From an uncultured Lachnospiraceae bacterium (lineage in GTDB: Bacteria; Bacillota; Clostridia; Lachnospirales; Lachnospiraceae): 29,058 bases of DNA. Position 1 is the stretch's first letter. Every line of letters starts with the position of its first letter. The notes under the pieces were generated by a model, which was not told where the DNA came from, searched no databases, and was given only the letters and a program-made list of their open reading frames with translations. The translations under genes were made by a program, and so were the position numbers. The stretch covers positions 1 through 29,058 of the forward strand of contig CAJUMJ010000005.1 in assembly GCA_910587095.1 (NCBI GenBank), written 5' to 3'. Below are positions 7,930 through 15,924 of this stretch, in pieces.

Positions 7930-9774
7930 ATGAGAGAGCTGGAATATCCTTTTGACGGGGAGCTTATACTGAAAAAATCAAAAAAGCTAAGGCGGGCGCT
8001 CATAGAATCGCGGACCGATTTTCTGGAGAAGAGAATTGCGGTTTTGGGAGGGAGCACGACTCACGATATCATTCGTATATTGGAGCTGTTCTTGCTCAAT
8101 CAGGGAATACGTCCGGTATTCTATGAGTCGGAGTACGCGCAGTACTGGCAGGACGTCATGTTTGACAACCCGCAGCTTTGCGCGTTTATGCCGGATCTTA
8201 TTTTTATTCATACCTCAAACCGCAATATCGCGGCCTATCCGTCGATACGGGATCAGGAGGAGCAGGTCGAGGCTTTGCTTTCGGAGCAGTACGGGCATTT
8301 TCAGGTGATGTGGGAAAAGATTGCGAGCGCGTACCGCTGTCCTGTGATCCAGAATAATTTCGAATATCCGTTTTACAGGCTGTTTGGCAATCAGGATCAG
8401 GTGTATCTGCAGGGGCGGAGCCGTTTTATCAACAGACTCAACGATCTGTTTTACCGGTATGCGCTGGAACACGAAAATTTTTATATTCACGATATCAATT
8501 ATCTGTCGGCTTCCTACGGCCTTGACCGATGGGCGGATCCCGCCTACTGGCATATGTACAAATATGCCAGCTGTATGCAGGCGGTTCCGGTGTTCGCGTT
8601 TAATCTTTCAAACATGATAAAGGCGGTGTTTGGAAGGAATAAGAAAGGGCTTTCGCTGGATCTGGACAATACGCTGTGGGGCGGCATTGTGGGAGACGAC
8701 GGCCCGGAGAATCTGGAGATCGGGCAGGAGACATCCATGGGACAGGTCTTTGCGGAATTTCAGGCTTATGTGAAAGCGCAGAAGGATATCGGCGTGATGC
8801 TCACCGTAAACTCAAAAAACGAGGAGGAAAACGCGCTGGCCGGTCTTACGCATCCGGACGGCGTTTTGAAGCCGGAGGATTTTGTCCTGATCAAAGCCAA
8901 CTGGGAGCCCAAGAGCAAAAACTTGGAGGAAACCGCGGCGGAACTAAACATATTGCCGGAAAGTTTCGTCTTTGTTGACGATAATCCGGCGGAGAGGGAG
9001 ATTGTGAAAAGCCAGGTGCCCGGCGCAGCGGTTCCCGAGATCGGGACACCCGAGCAGTATATCCGGGTACTGGATCACTCGGGATTTTTCGAAGTGACGA
9101 GCCTGTCGGAGGACGACAGGAAGCGAAACGAGATGTACCAGGCGAACGCGGAGAGAAAAAGGCAGCAGGCGGCTTTTGGAGATTACAGAGAGTATTTGCT
9201 GTCTCTGGAAATGCAGGCACAGATAAAGCCTTTCGAGCCGATGGTCATGGCGCGGGTTGCCCAGCTTACCAACAAGAGCAATCAGTTTAATCTGACAACA
9301 AGGAGATATACGCAGGGGGAAATCGAAACGTTTGCGGCAAATGACAGATATGTCACGCGCTACGGCAGGCTTTCGGACAAGTTCGGAGACAACGGCGTGG
9401 TTTCCGTGGTGATCGGCCGCAAAGGGAGCATGGAAGACAGGGAAGTCTATCGGCAAAACAAACTCCCGGAGGGAGATACGGGGAGAGACGTCCTGCATCT
9501 GGAATTGTGGCTGATGAGCTGCAGGGTGTTAAAGCGGGATATGGAGTGCGCCATGATGGACAGTGTGGTGGAAGCCTGCAGGTCCTGCGGAATCGGGACG
9601 GTAATGGGGTACTATTATCCGACGGCAAAAAACGCCATGGTGAAAGATTTCTATCAGAAGATGGGATTTGAGAAGACGGAGGAAACCGATACAGGCGTCA
9701 CAATATGGCGTTATTCGATCCCGGATCAGTATGAGAAGAAAAATACGGTGATGGCAGTCGGGAGTATTGATTGA
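7930..9774 (+). CDS. FkbH-like HAD-IIIC family protein with C-terminal GNAT-like domain (putative glyceryl-ACP-forming enzyme)
   Basis: A 614-aa protein. The N-terminal third contains KRIAVLGGSTTHDI near 35-48, recalling an SGNH block I. The HAD core follows, with LSLDLDNTLWGGIVG near 240-254 (DxD nucleophile motif), LTVNSKN near 294 and VFVDDNPAERE near 346. The C-terminal part holds NKSNQFNLTTRR near 450 and LMSCRVLKR near 530, where the cysteine is a family-typical position. Studied FkbH-type enzymes of polyketide pathways transfer and dephosphorylate 1,3-bisphosphoglycerate to give D-glyceryl-ACP. An ACP gene follows, now separated by a mobile insertion. TGGAGG at 7918-7923 selects 7930 over an in-frame upstream ATG/TTG option at 7852. 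Substrate is inferred from family only. Confidence 0.9.
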   Translation: MRELEYPFDGELILKKSKKLRRALIESRTDFLEKRIAVLGGSTTHDIIRILELFLLNQGIRPVFYESEYAQYWQDVMFDNPQLCAFMPDLIFIHTSNRNIAAYPSIRDQEEQVEALLSEQYGHFQVMWEKIASAYRCPVIQNNFEYPFYRLFGNQDQVYLQGRSRFINRLNDLFYRYALEHENFYIHDINYLSASYGLDRWADPAYWHMYKYASCMQAVPVFAFNLSNMIKAVFGRNKKGLSLDLDNTLWGGIVGDDGPENLEIGQETSMGQVFAEFQAYVKAQKDIGVMLTVNSKNEEENALAGLTHPDGVLKPEDFVLIKANWEPKSKNLEETAAELNILPESFVFVDDNPAEREIVKSQVPGAAVPEIGTPEQYIRVLDHSGFFEVTSLSEDDRKRNEMYQANAERKRQQAAFGDYREYLLSLEMQAQIKPFEPMVMARVAQLTNKSNQFNLTTRRYTQGEIETFAANDRYVTRYGRLSDKFGDNGVVSVVIGRKGSMEDREVYRQNKLPEGDTGRDVLHLELWLMSCRVLKRDMECAMMDSVVEACRSCGIGTVMGYYYPTAKNAMVKDFYQKMGFEKTEETDTGVTIWRYSIPDQYEKKNTVMAVGSID

Positions 9775-9781
9775 ACAATGA

Positions 9782-9792
9782 AATAACAGAAA
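9782..9792. repeat. Left target-site duplication of the MITE-like element
   Basis: AATAACAGAAA, identical to 10018-10028, directly outside the left terminal inverted repeat. Confidence 0.65.
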
Positions 9793-10017
9793 TGGGCAAT
9801 TGCGAAACTCTTTTAAGATTGTTGAATTTGAAGAAATAGCATAATCAACGCAGACGCGCTTTCGCTCCAATCCAAACGTAGTGGTACTAAGGTTCGAAAG
9901 AACCTCACCAAGTACCAACAGTTTTAATCCGAAGGATTTAAACACTTACTAGGGTCTGCTTATAATTATGCTATTTGCACAAAAAAAGCCACGATTTGAT
10001 GAGTTTCGCAATTACCT
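9793..10017. mobile_element. MITE-like non-coding insertion with terminal inverted repeats and 11-bp direct repeats
   Basis: The ends are inverted repeats: GGCAATTGCGAAACTC (9795-9810) and GAGTTTCGCAATTACC (10001-10016), 15 of 16 paired. Outside them AATAACAGAAA is directly repeated at 9782-9792 and 10018-10028, as expected for a target duplication. Removing one repeat plus the 225 bp restores a gap of about 34 bp between the FkbH stop and the ACP start, normal for an operon. Inside are nested stems: AAATAGCATAAT (9834-9845) with 9965-9976, GCAGAC (9850-9855) with 9954-9959, a GAAA-capped hairpin AGGTTC-GAAA-GAACCT (9890-9905) inside GGTACT/AGTACC (9883-9916), and a hairpin at 9923-9942. It encodes no credible protein, so it would need a transposase supplied elsewhere. 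Confidence 0.75.
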
Positions 10018-10028
10018 AATAACAGAAA
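10018..10028. repeat. Right target-site duplication of the MITE-like element
   Basis: AATAACAGAAA, identical to 9782-9792. It is followed by GAATGAGGAGAGGCAT, which supplies the ACP ribosome binding site, so the insertion left ACP translation signals intact. Confidence 0.65.
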
Positions 10029-10044
10029 GAATGAGGAGAGGCAT

Positions 10045-10287
10045 ATGAGCAGAGAAGAAGTGTTTGAAAAGTTGAACGAGGTGTTCAGGGATGTGTTTGA
10101 CGACGAGGAGATTACCGTCAACGACGCGACTACGGCGGACGACATTGAGGATTGGGATTCGCTGGAGCACATCAATCTTCTGGCGGCTGTGGAGCAGGAG
10201 TTTGGCATGAAATTTAACATGGGACAAGTGGTGTCGATGAAAAACGTGGGAGAGATGGCGGATATCATCATCGAAAAGATCGGTTAG
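10045..10287 (+). CDS. Acyl carrier protein
   Basis: An 80-aa acidic, helix-rich protein of typical ACP size. The phosphopantetheine site is DWDSLEHINLLAAVEQEF near residues 35-52, with Ser37 as the attachment serine. AGGAGAGG lies 5-8 nt before ATG. It follows the FkbH-like gene (gap now enlarged by the MITE-like insertion) and precedes a polytopic membrane protein by 50 bp. No ketosynthase or other fatty-acid gene is nearby, so a special-purpose carrier for the FkbH product is more likely than the housekeeping fatty-acid ACP. In the Dlt comparison it takes the role of DltC. Confidence 0.95.
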   Translation: MSREEVFEKLNEVFRDVFDDEEITVNDATTADDIEDWDSLEHINLLAAVEQEFGMKFNMGQVVSMKNVGEMADIIIEKIG

Positions 10288-10337
10288 CCGGACAGCTCGC
10301 GCGTGGGGGAAAATACGGATCGGAAGGCTCTTGGGAG

Positions 10338-11906
10338 ATGACGGATAGATTGACAGGGACAATTCGGGAATTTTATGAGCGGCTTGAAAATATTGACAGG
10401 AGACGCGAAGCGCTTATTGTGTGGGGCTTTTTTGCGGCGCTCGTGTTTGGGGTGGTGATCGGGTGCGGCACGCTTACTTCCGGCTTTCATCTGGTGGATG
10501 ACTGGGAGTTTGCCAAGTATGTGGACTGGATGACGTTGGAGCATAAGAGCCTTTGGGATTGCCTGCGGGAGGCGGTCGGATATGATCTGACCATGCGGCT
10601 TCGCCCCCTGTATTATATCAACCGCGTATTGATGACGTATGTGTTTGGCATAAATCTGACGGCAATGTCAATTGTAAAGGCCGCGGAGATTGTCGCAGCG
10701 CTTGTGGCGCTCTACTACTGTGCCAGACGGATGAAATGCAGCATGGTATATGCCGCGCTCTTTTCCATGACGGTGATGGTGGGATACCAGTCCGCGGTCT
10801 GGTGGAAGCTCGGGCCGCAGGAGTCCTACGATATGATGCTTTTTGCGGTGGGCTTTTACCTGCTTCTCGTATGGCTTGAGACGGGACGGAGGGGATGTGC
10901 CTTTGCGAGCGTGGGAAGTTTTTTTCTGATGTCTGTCTACAAGGAGCCGTTTATACTGCTTCTGCCATTTGTGGGACTGTTCGTGCTGTACGCAGAGCTT
11001 TCTGGAGAGAGGCTGACAGCCGCAGGAATTTTTGGGGCTGTCAAAAAGCGGTTTCCCTATCTTTTGGCAATCGGACTGATTTTTGCGGCGGAGATGTTTT
11101 TGATTTTGTTTGTGGTCGGCGCCAATAATTATTCTTATGTGGGGATTGACGAGAGCGTGACGCTCGCTCAGTATAAGCAGGTGTGGCTTGCGGCGGCGGG
11201 CAATAATCTGAAATGGTATGTGCGCTTTGGCATTGTGCTTTCGCTTATTCTTCTGACTTACTGGAAACAGGCAAGGAAGCTTGGCTGGGGGATTTTGCTT
11301 GCGGCCGCGGTTATGCTGCCACAGTGCGTCACTTACAGCAAGACGGCTTTGGAGGAACGCTATATTCTGCCATGGGTGTTCGGTTTTGCCTTTTTCTTCG
11401 TTATTGTGGGCTGCGGCTTTTCGCCTCTTGCCGGTCTCAGGCGGATTGTGTACATGCTTTGTCTGCTTCTGATGTTGGCGGCTCACGGCAGGGTGACAGT
11501 GCGGGAGGCGGGATATTTCGCCTACCGGGGCGAAAGCATCAATACCATGCTGGAATCGACCCTGGAACTGGTGCATGGGACGGACAAAAAGGTGTTGTCC
11601 TGCTTTTCCCCGAACTCCGAGGGAAACAAGACCATGTACCACTGGTTTCGGATACATGGGTATGACGAGGTGTTTTACTGGAAAGAGGAGAAAAAGAGTA
11701 TCAGCCGTTCCTACGGGCCAAGAGAGGATGAGGTGGCGCCTTTTGAGGAGATCGACGTGGTTGTGATGTACAACGAGGAAGACCGGCACTGGTGTTACAC
11801 GCCGAGCCTCGATCTGTCGGACTTTACGGAGAAAAAGTGCGGAACCATTACGATGTATGTGAGAAACGCGAAAAGTGCTTCCAAAGAGGATTCCCCGAGC
11901 GGTTAA
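10338..11906 (+). CDS. Polytopic membrane protein with early VDDW motif (GT-C-like)
   Basis: A 522-aa protein with a first membrane segment near 27-48, then HLVDDWEF with Asp54-Asp55 in the first outside loop, about ten further hydrophobic helices, and a C-terminal soluble tail from about 400. The acidic pair right after helix 1 is the usual GT-C layout, but no family name can be given with certainty. ATG at 10338 is preceded by GGAAGG at a spacing of about 9 nt. It follows the ACP by 50 bp. Its stop codon overlaps that of the convergent VOC gene within TTAA (11903-11906). Confidence 0.82.
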   Translation: MTDRLTGTIREFYERLENIDRRREALIVWGFFAALVFGVVIGCGTLTSGFHLVDDWEFAKYVDWMTLEHKSLWDCLREAVGYDLTMRLRPLYYINRVLMTYVFGINLTAMSIVKAAEIVAALVALYYCARRMKCSMVYAALFSMTVMVGYQSAVWWKLGPQESYDMMLFAVGFYLLLVWLETGRRGCAFASVGSFFLMSVYKEPFILLLPFVGLFVLYAELSGERLTAAGIFGAVKKRFPYLLAIGLIFAAEMFLILFVVGANNYSYVGIDESVTLAQYKQVWLAAAGNNLKWYVRFGIVLSLILLTYWKQARKLGWGILLAAAVMLPQCVTYSKTALEERYILPWVFGFAFFFVIVGCGFSPLAGLRRIVYMLCLLLMLAAHGRVTVREAGYFAYRGESINTMLESTLELVHGTDKKVLSCFSPNSEGNKTMYHWFRIHGYDEVFYWKEEKKSISRSYGPREDEVAPFEEIDVVVMYNEEDRHWCYTPSLDLSDFTEKKCGTITMYVRNAKSASKEDSPSG

Positions 11907-12298
11907 CAGATCAGCTCGATCATGCCGATTACGGGGCTTGTCAGAAATACAACGCTGCGTCCACAAAGGGCTGGCGCGGGCGTCGGCGTGTCGATGGCGG
12001 CGAAACCGCTTGCGGTCAGTTCCCCGTATGCGGCCTTTGGATCGTCCGCTTCGTAGCAGATGTGGTAGGGCGCGTTTTTATATTTTCTGATCAGCCCGGA
12101 AACGACGGACTCCTCGGAGAAAGGGGAGACTAACTCCACGCGGTAACCGTCCTTTTTGAGAAAGCAGATATCCACCTTGCGGATATCGTCGCGGACGGTG
12201 TCCTGCTCGACGCTGTAGCCGAGGGCTTCAAAGGTTTTTTTTGCTTTTTCGATTTTTTTGACTAAATAGCCGATATGGTGTATTTTTAATGTTGGCAT
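11903..12298 (-). CDS. VOC (glyoxalase/methylmalonyl-CoA epimerase-like) superfamily protein
   Basis: A 131-aa protein with one tandem pair of beta-alpha-beta-beta-beta modules. Probable metal ligands are the histidine in IHHIGYLV near residue 6, the histidine in YHICYE near 85 and the glutamate in MIELI near the C-terminus. Size and motif order resemble methylmalonyl-CoA epimerase-type VOC proteins, but the substrate is unknown. ATG at 12298 is chosen because AAAGGA sits 7 nt upstream; the frame remains open to 12364. It is the only minus-strand gene between the ACP operon and the GtrA operon. It might act on the acyl-CoA or acyl-ACP intermediate of the system, which is a guess from location. 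Confidence 0.85.
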   Translation of the reverse strand: MPTLKIHHIGYLVKKIEKAKKTFEALGYSVEQDTVRDDIRKVDICFLKKDGYRVELVSPFSEESVVSGLIRKYKNAPYHICYEADDPKAAYGELTASGFAAIDTPTPAPALCGRSVVFLTSPVIGMIELIC

Positions 12299-12458
12299 GT
12301 GAAATTCCTTTCTTCGGCGGCTTTTGCTCCGGCCTGTCCGGGGAAGATAAGTAGAGTGTATCACTTTTTATGCCGGGGAGGAAGCCGTCAGTTTCGTTTT
12401 TTTCACGGCGGGAGAAAAAAGTTTTGGAGAGCATTGGGCGGAAGGGTTTTTGTCTGTT

Positions 12459-12929
12459 ATGAGAGCATTGATTGAAAAATATAAAGATTTTATCATGGAG
12501 GTCATACACTTTGGCATGGTGGGCGTGATCAACACGTTTTTGGGCTGGGTGATTATGGCGGTGCTGTACAATCTGATCCATATGAATTACTGGCTTTCGA
12601 GCGGGATATCCTATTTTATCGGGAGCGTTTTTTCGTACCATGCCAACGCGAAGCTGACTTTCAAGGTGGAAAACAAGGATAAGTGGCTGCCCTGGCGGTT
12701 TGCCTTGAACATTTTTGTGTGCTATCTGGTATCCTTCAGCGTGGCGAAACCTCTTGTTATCTGGCTTTTGGACGCGTCGGGGCTTTCGCGAAACGGGATA
12801 TTTTCGCAGGCGCTTCTTGACAATATCGCTATGATATTCGGTATGGGAATCTTTATTGTGATGAACTTTTTCGGACAAAAGCTGTTTGTGTTCCGCACGG
12901 GTCATCATGCCGGAGAGAGGGCTTTATAA
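12459..12929 (+). CDS. GtrA-family membrane protein
   Basis: A 156-aa protein with four hydrophobic segments (about residues 15-40, 45-65, 85-105 and 125-145). HFGMVGVINTFLGWVI opens the domain and the C-terminus has MNFFGQKLFVF, both typical for GtrA. The family is thought to help polyprenyl-phosphate sugars cross the membrane or otherwise support GT-C enzymes. It would pair functionally with the GT2 enzyme at 1903 and the polytopic protein at 13011. A TTG at 12450 is an alternative start; spacing from GAAGGG (12441-12446) is long for ATG and short for TTG, so the start is uncertain by three codons. Confidence 0.9.
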   Translation: MRALIEKYKDFIMEVIHFGMVGVINTFLGWVIMAVLYNLIHMNYWLSSGISYFIGSVFSYHANAKLTFKVENKDKWLPWRFALNIFVCYLVSFSVAKPLVIWLLDASGLSRNGIFSQALLDNIAMIFGMGIFIVMNFFGQKLFVFRTGHHAGERAL

Positions 12930-13010
12930 ATTGTACACACATCCTCAGCGTGAAACGCTTCGGGATGGAGGAAAAATGTGACAGGCAAACGATGACGTTA
13001 GGTTGGGCGT

Positions 13011-14843
13011 ATGAAAAAACTGACGGAACACAAGTGGTTTTCGTGGATAACAAAATACTGGTTTCTGTTCCCGGTTACCGGATTTTTGCTTTTGATGGCG
13101 GCGGTGTTTTTCGGCTATGGGGAGCGCAGCTATATCGGCGTCCATGACAATATGGACTTGTTTCTGGCGCAATTTCAGATGCTGAAAAATACGGATTCGT
13201 TCTGGAAGCATGGCGTGGATGTGCCTTTTCTCGGCGGCGTCAGCAGAGACAATCTTCCCTCGGAGCTTTCGCTCTATAGCATGCTGTACATGCTTTTTCC
13301 GACGTACACGGCATATGTGCTTGGCCTTTTCGGAAAGATTCTGATCGGCATGTTTTCTTTTCGTCTGCTGGCTGGCGAAATGCTCGGCGAGCGATATGAA
13401 AAATACCGGCCGGCCGTCTATATGACGGGCTTTGCCTACGGGATCTGCTGGTTTTTCCCGGCTTTCGGCTTTGCGTTCGCCTCCATTCCGCTGGCGGTCT
13501 GGCTGCTTCTTAAAATATACAAGGGGAAGGGGGAACGGTGGTATTTCTGGTACGCAGCGTTGTTTGCGTATCCGCTCGTGTCCTACTTTTCCTATCATGG
13601 TATCTTTATTTTGGGATATCTGGCGCTTGCGGTTTTTTGGCTATTTGGCAAGAGTGCATACAAAAGACCGGTGACCGATGCGGGAAAGGAGCGAATCGCG
13701 CGCGAAACGGCGTGTTGCGGCATGGGAGCCGCATGGCGGCTGCTTGGCGCGCTGCTTGTGCTTGCCGTCGGATTTGTGGTGTGCGAGTACCGCCTGTTTG
13801 GCCAGATGCTTTTTGGAGACGAGGTGACCATCCGTTCTTCGATTGTGAACGCGAGCCTTTCGATGCCGGAGATTTTCAGGGAAATCGGACAGGTGTTCCG
13901 GGAGGGTATTTTCCATGCGGACGGCGTACACGGAAAAGTGGTGCTGCCGGTCTGTGTGGTATATTTTGTTGTAAACAATGCGCTGCACCTTTTGAGAAAA
14001 GAGGGAAAGGCGGCTTTCTACGATCTCTTCAATCTACTTATGGTTTTTATTTTGTTTAATTGCCTGGTGTACGGCCTTTACGATTTTGAGCCGTTTCGTT
14101 CTCTTGTGGAAAAACTGATCCCGCCGTTACAGGGATGGCAGTTTAACCGAACGATTTTCTTTAACCCGTTTCTGTGGTACGCGGCGCTGTTTTTGGTTCT
14201 GCGCAGGCTCTACGATGCCGGTGTATGGCAGATGTGGCTTGCTAACGGCATTGTCTGTATCGCCGTGCTTGCGGTGATCCTTGCGCCGACCCGCTACAAT
14301 GATTTGTATAACACTTGTTATAACAGGACTTACGAGTATTTTCATGGCCGGGAAGTGGACGAGCTATCCTACGGGCAGTTCTATGCGGTGGATTTATTCG
14401 AGGAGATGAAGGCGGATATCGGCTATGAGGGGGAGTGGGCGGCAGCCTACGGATTTCACCCGGCGGTATTGGAGTACAACGGGATCGCCACGCTGGACGG
14501 GTATCTCGGCTTTTATTCCCAGCAGTACAAGGAGGATTTCAGAAAGGTGATCGCTCCGGCGCTCGAGCGGGTGGAGCCCACAAGAATCTATTACGACGAC
14601 TGGGGAGCCAGGGCTTATCTGTATTCGGGTACGGATTTGAGTATTGTAAACGCCACGAAGACGGTGTACGCGACGGACGACCATCTTTACATGGACGGAG
14701 AAGCTTTCCGCGCGCTTGGCGGAAAATATCTGTTTTCCAGAATCAGGCTTTCCAATGCGAAGGAGATCGGACTCTCCCTTTTGGGCGAGTACACGGCCGG
14801 GGACGGGAGTATGACGATCTTTGTTTATGTGTGTGAGCAATAG
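13011..14843 (+). CDS. YfhO/DUF6044-like polytopic membrane protein (putative GT-C)
   Basis: A 610-aa protein with about twelve hydrophobic helices. After helix 1 comes YIGVHDNMDLFLAQ near residues 42-56, an acidic first outside loop as in GT-C enzymes and YfhO-like proteins. A conserved-looking LGGVSRDNLPSE follows near 75. The last ~170 residues look extracytoplasmic and soluble. The name DUF6044 is my recollection of similar proteins and was not tested. It follows GtrA by 81 bp. The ribosome binding site before ATG is weak (TTAGGTTGGGCGT), whereas a strong GGAGG upstream at 12966-12970 faces an ATG-TGA pair. YfhO in Bacillus is linked to glycosylation of lipoteichoic acid. Confidence 0.8.
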   Translation: MKKLTEHKWFSWITKYWFLFPVTGFLLLMAAVFFGYGERSYIGVHDNMDLFLAQFQMLKNTDSFWKHGVDVPFLGGVSRDNLPSELSLYSMLYMLFPTYTAYVLGLFGKILIGMFSFRLLAGEMLGERYEKYRPAVYMTGFAYGICWFFPAFGFAFASIPLAVWLLLKIYKGKGERWYFWYAALFAYPLVSYFSYHGIFILGYLALAVFWLFGKSAYKRPVTDAGKERIARETACCGMGAAWRLLGALLVLAVGFVVCEYRLFGQMLFGDEVTIRSSIVNASLSMPEIFREIGQVFREGIFHADGVHGKVVLPVCVVYFVVNNALHLLRKEGKAAFYDLFNLLMVFILFNCLVYGLYDFEPFRSLVEKLIPPLQGWQFNRTIFFNPFLWYAALFLVLRRLYDAGVWQMWLANGIVCIAVLAVILAPTRYNDLYNTCYNRTYEYFHGREVDELSYGQFYAVDLFEEMKADIGYEGEWAAAYGFHPAVLEYNGIATLDGYLGFYSQQYKEDFRKVIAPALERVEPTRIYYDDWGARAYLYSGTDLSIVNATKTVYATDDHLYMDGEAFRALGGKYLFSRIRLSNAKEIGLSLLGEYTAGDGSMTIFVYVCEQ

Positions 14844-14912
14844 CCGTGCGCGGACAGCGCGATAACGGGAAGGGGAGCTTGCACGGCGAAAAAATAAGAG
14901 GGAGATATCATT

Positions 14913-15893
14913 ATGCCAATCAGAGTACACAATTTCGGGGGAGTGATCGGGTGGAACGCGAAAAAGTATCTGCCCTGGGTTGCCAGCGAGAGCTATTTGA
15001 AACTGCAGTTTGTCAGCCGCAGGAGATCACAGAAAGGATATATCGATTATTTTATGAGCCATAAGGAGGCGCCTCATCCGCTTGTGGTGAATCTGGAGAC
15101 GGTGAACCGCTGCAACAGCACATGCGAGTTCTGCACCGCCAACATCCACGCGGAGAAACGCCCTTACAAGAAGATGGACGACGCGCTCTACTATTCCGTG
15201 ATTGATCAGCTTCACGACTGGGATTACAAGGGGCATCTGACCCTTTACGGGAACAATGAACCGTGGCTGGACACGCGCATTGTGGAGTTTCACAAGTACG
15301 CCAGGGAAAAGCTGCCGGACGCCTTTATCTTCATGTCCACAAACGGCCTGTTATTAAACGTGGACAGGGTAAAACAGATTGTCCCTTACGTGAATCAGCT
15401 CATTATCAACAATTACGGTATGGAGATGAAGATGCACGACAATGTGCAGGTGATCCACGACTATGTGAAGGCGAACCCGGAAGAGTTTAAGAATGTGGAC
15501 ATTCTCGTGCAGATCCGTTATCTGAAAGAGGTGCTGACCAACCGCGCGGGCAGCGCGCCCAACAAGCAGTCCAGGGGTAAGATTGTCAAAGAGACATGCC
15601 TGATGCCTTTCACGGACTTATGGATTACGCCTTTTGGCAAGCTGGGGATCTGCTGCTGTGACAACTTCGAGGTGACGGAGCTTGCTGATCTGAACAACAC
15701 CTCCCTCAGGGAGGGATGGAACAGCGAAAAGTACAGAAAACTCAGGGAGGCCATCGCCACGGGCAGGCACAACTATCCTTTCTGCAAATACTGTGATTTT
15801 ATCGATGCGGGGCTTCGCATGGACGCGGTGGACGACGTGTTAAGGCACAGGCAGATGCATGGCGCGAGGCAGTCCATGTTCAAAAGAAAGTGA
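14913..15893 (+). CDS. Radical SAM protein with SPASM-like C-terminal domain
   Basis: A 326-aa protein. The iron-sulfur motif is CNSTCEFC near residues 67-74 (CX3CX2C). A SAM-binding region with LTLYGNNEPWLD follows near 108-120. The C-terminal region has additional cysteines: ETCLMPF near 228, GICCCDN near 246 and FCKYCD near 289, fitting an auxiliary SPASM cluster. GGGAGA sits 7 nt upstream of ATG. Similar enzymes occur in surface-polysaccharide loci, where their reaction is mostly unknown, and in RiPP loci. No precursor peptide gene is visible next to it, so a sugar- or lipid-modifying role is favoured weakly over peptide maturation. Confidence 0.9.
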   Translation: MPIRVHNFGGVIGWNAKKYLPWVASESYLKLQFVSRRRSQKGYIDYFMSHKEAPHPLVVNLETVNRCNSTCEFCTANIHAEKRPYKKMDDALYYSVIDQLHDWDYKGHLTLYGNNEPWLDTRIVEFHKYAREKLPDAFIFMSTNGLLLNVDRVKQIVPYVNQLIINNYGMEMKMHDNVQVIHDYVKANPEEFKNVDILVQIRYLKEVLTNRAGSAPNKQSRGKIVKETCLMPFTDLWITPFGKLGICCCDNFEVTELADLNNTSLREGWNSEKYRKLREAIATGRHNYPFCKYCDFIDAGLRMDAVDDVLRHRQMHGARQSMFKRK

Positions 15894-15924
15894 GAAAAAA
15901 GCGGAAGATGAGGGTGGCGGACGA

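Noticed and set aside
9931..9942. UUCG tetraloop in the insertion (minus strand reading)
   Set aside because: Pairing as a cUUCGg loop would leave a C-A mismatch at the next pair; a three-nucleotide loop fits better, so no tetraloop is claimed there.
10045..10287. Housekeeping fatty-acid ACP (acpP)
   Set aside because: No fatty-acid synthesis genes are adjacent, and it is linked to an FkbH-like gene; the motif is DWDSLEH rather than the usual ACP DSLDTVE type.
10668..11966. Minus-strand 432-codon open frame
   Set aside because: It is antisense to a clear membrane protein gene, rich in His, Arg, Lys and Pro without a recognisable domain or ribosome binding site, as expected from the reverse of hydrophobic codons. 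The same holds for minus frames at 1702-2550, 12228-12908, 12945-13598 and 17267-18136.
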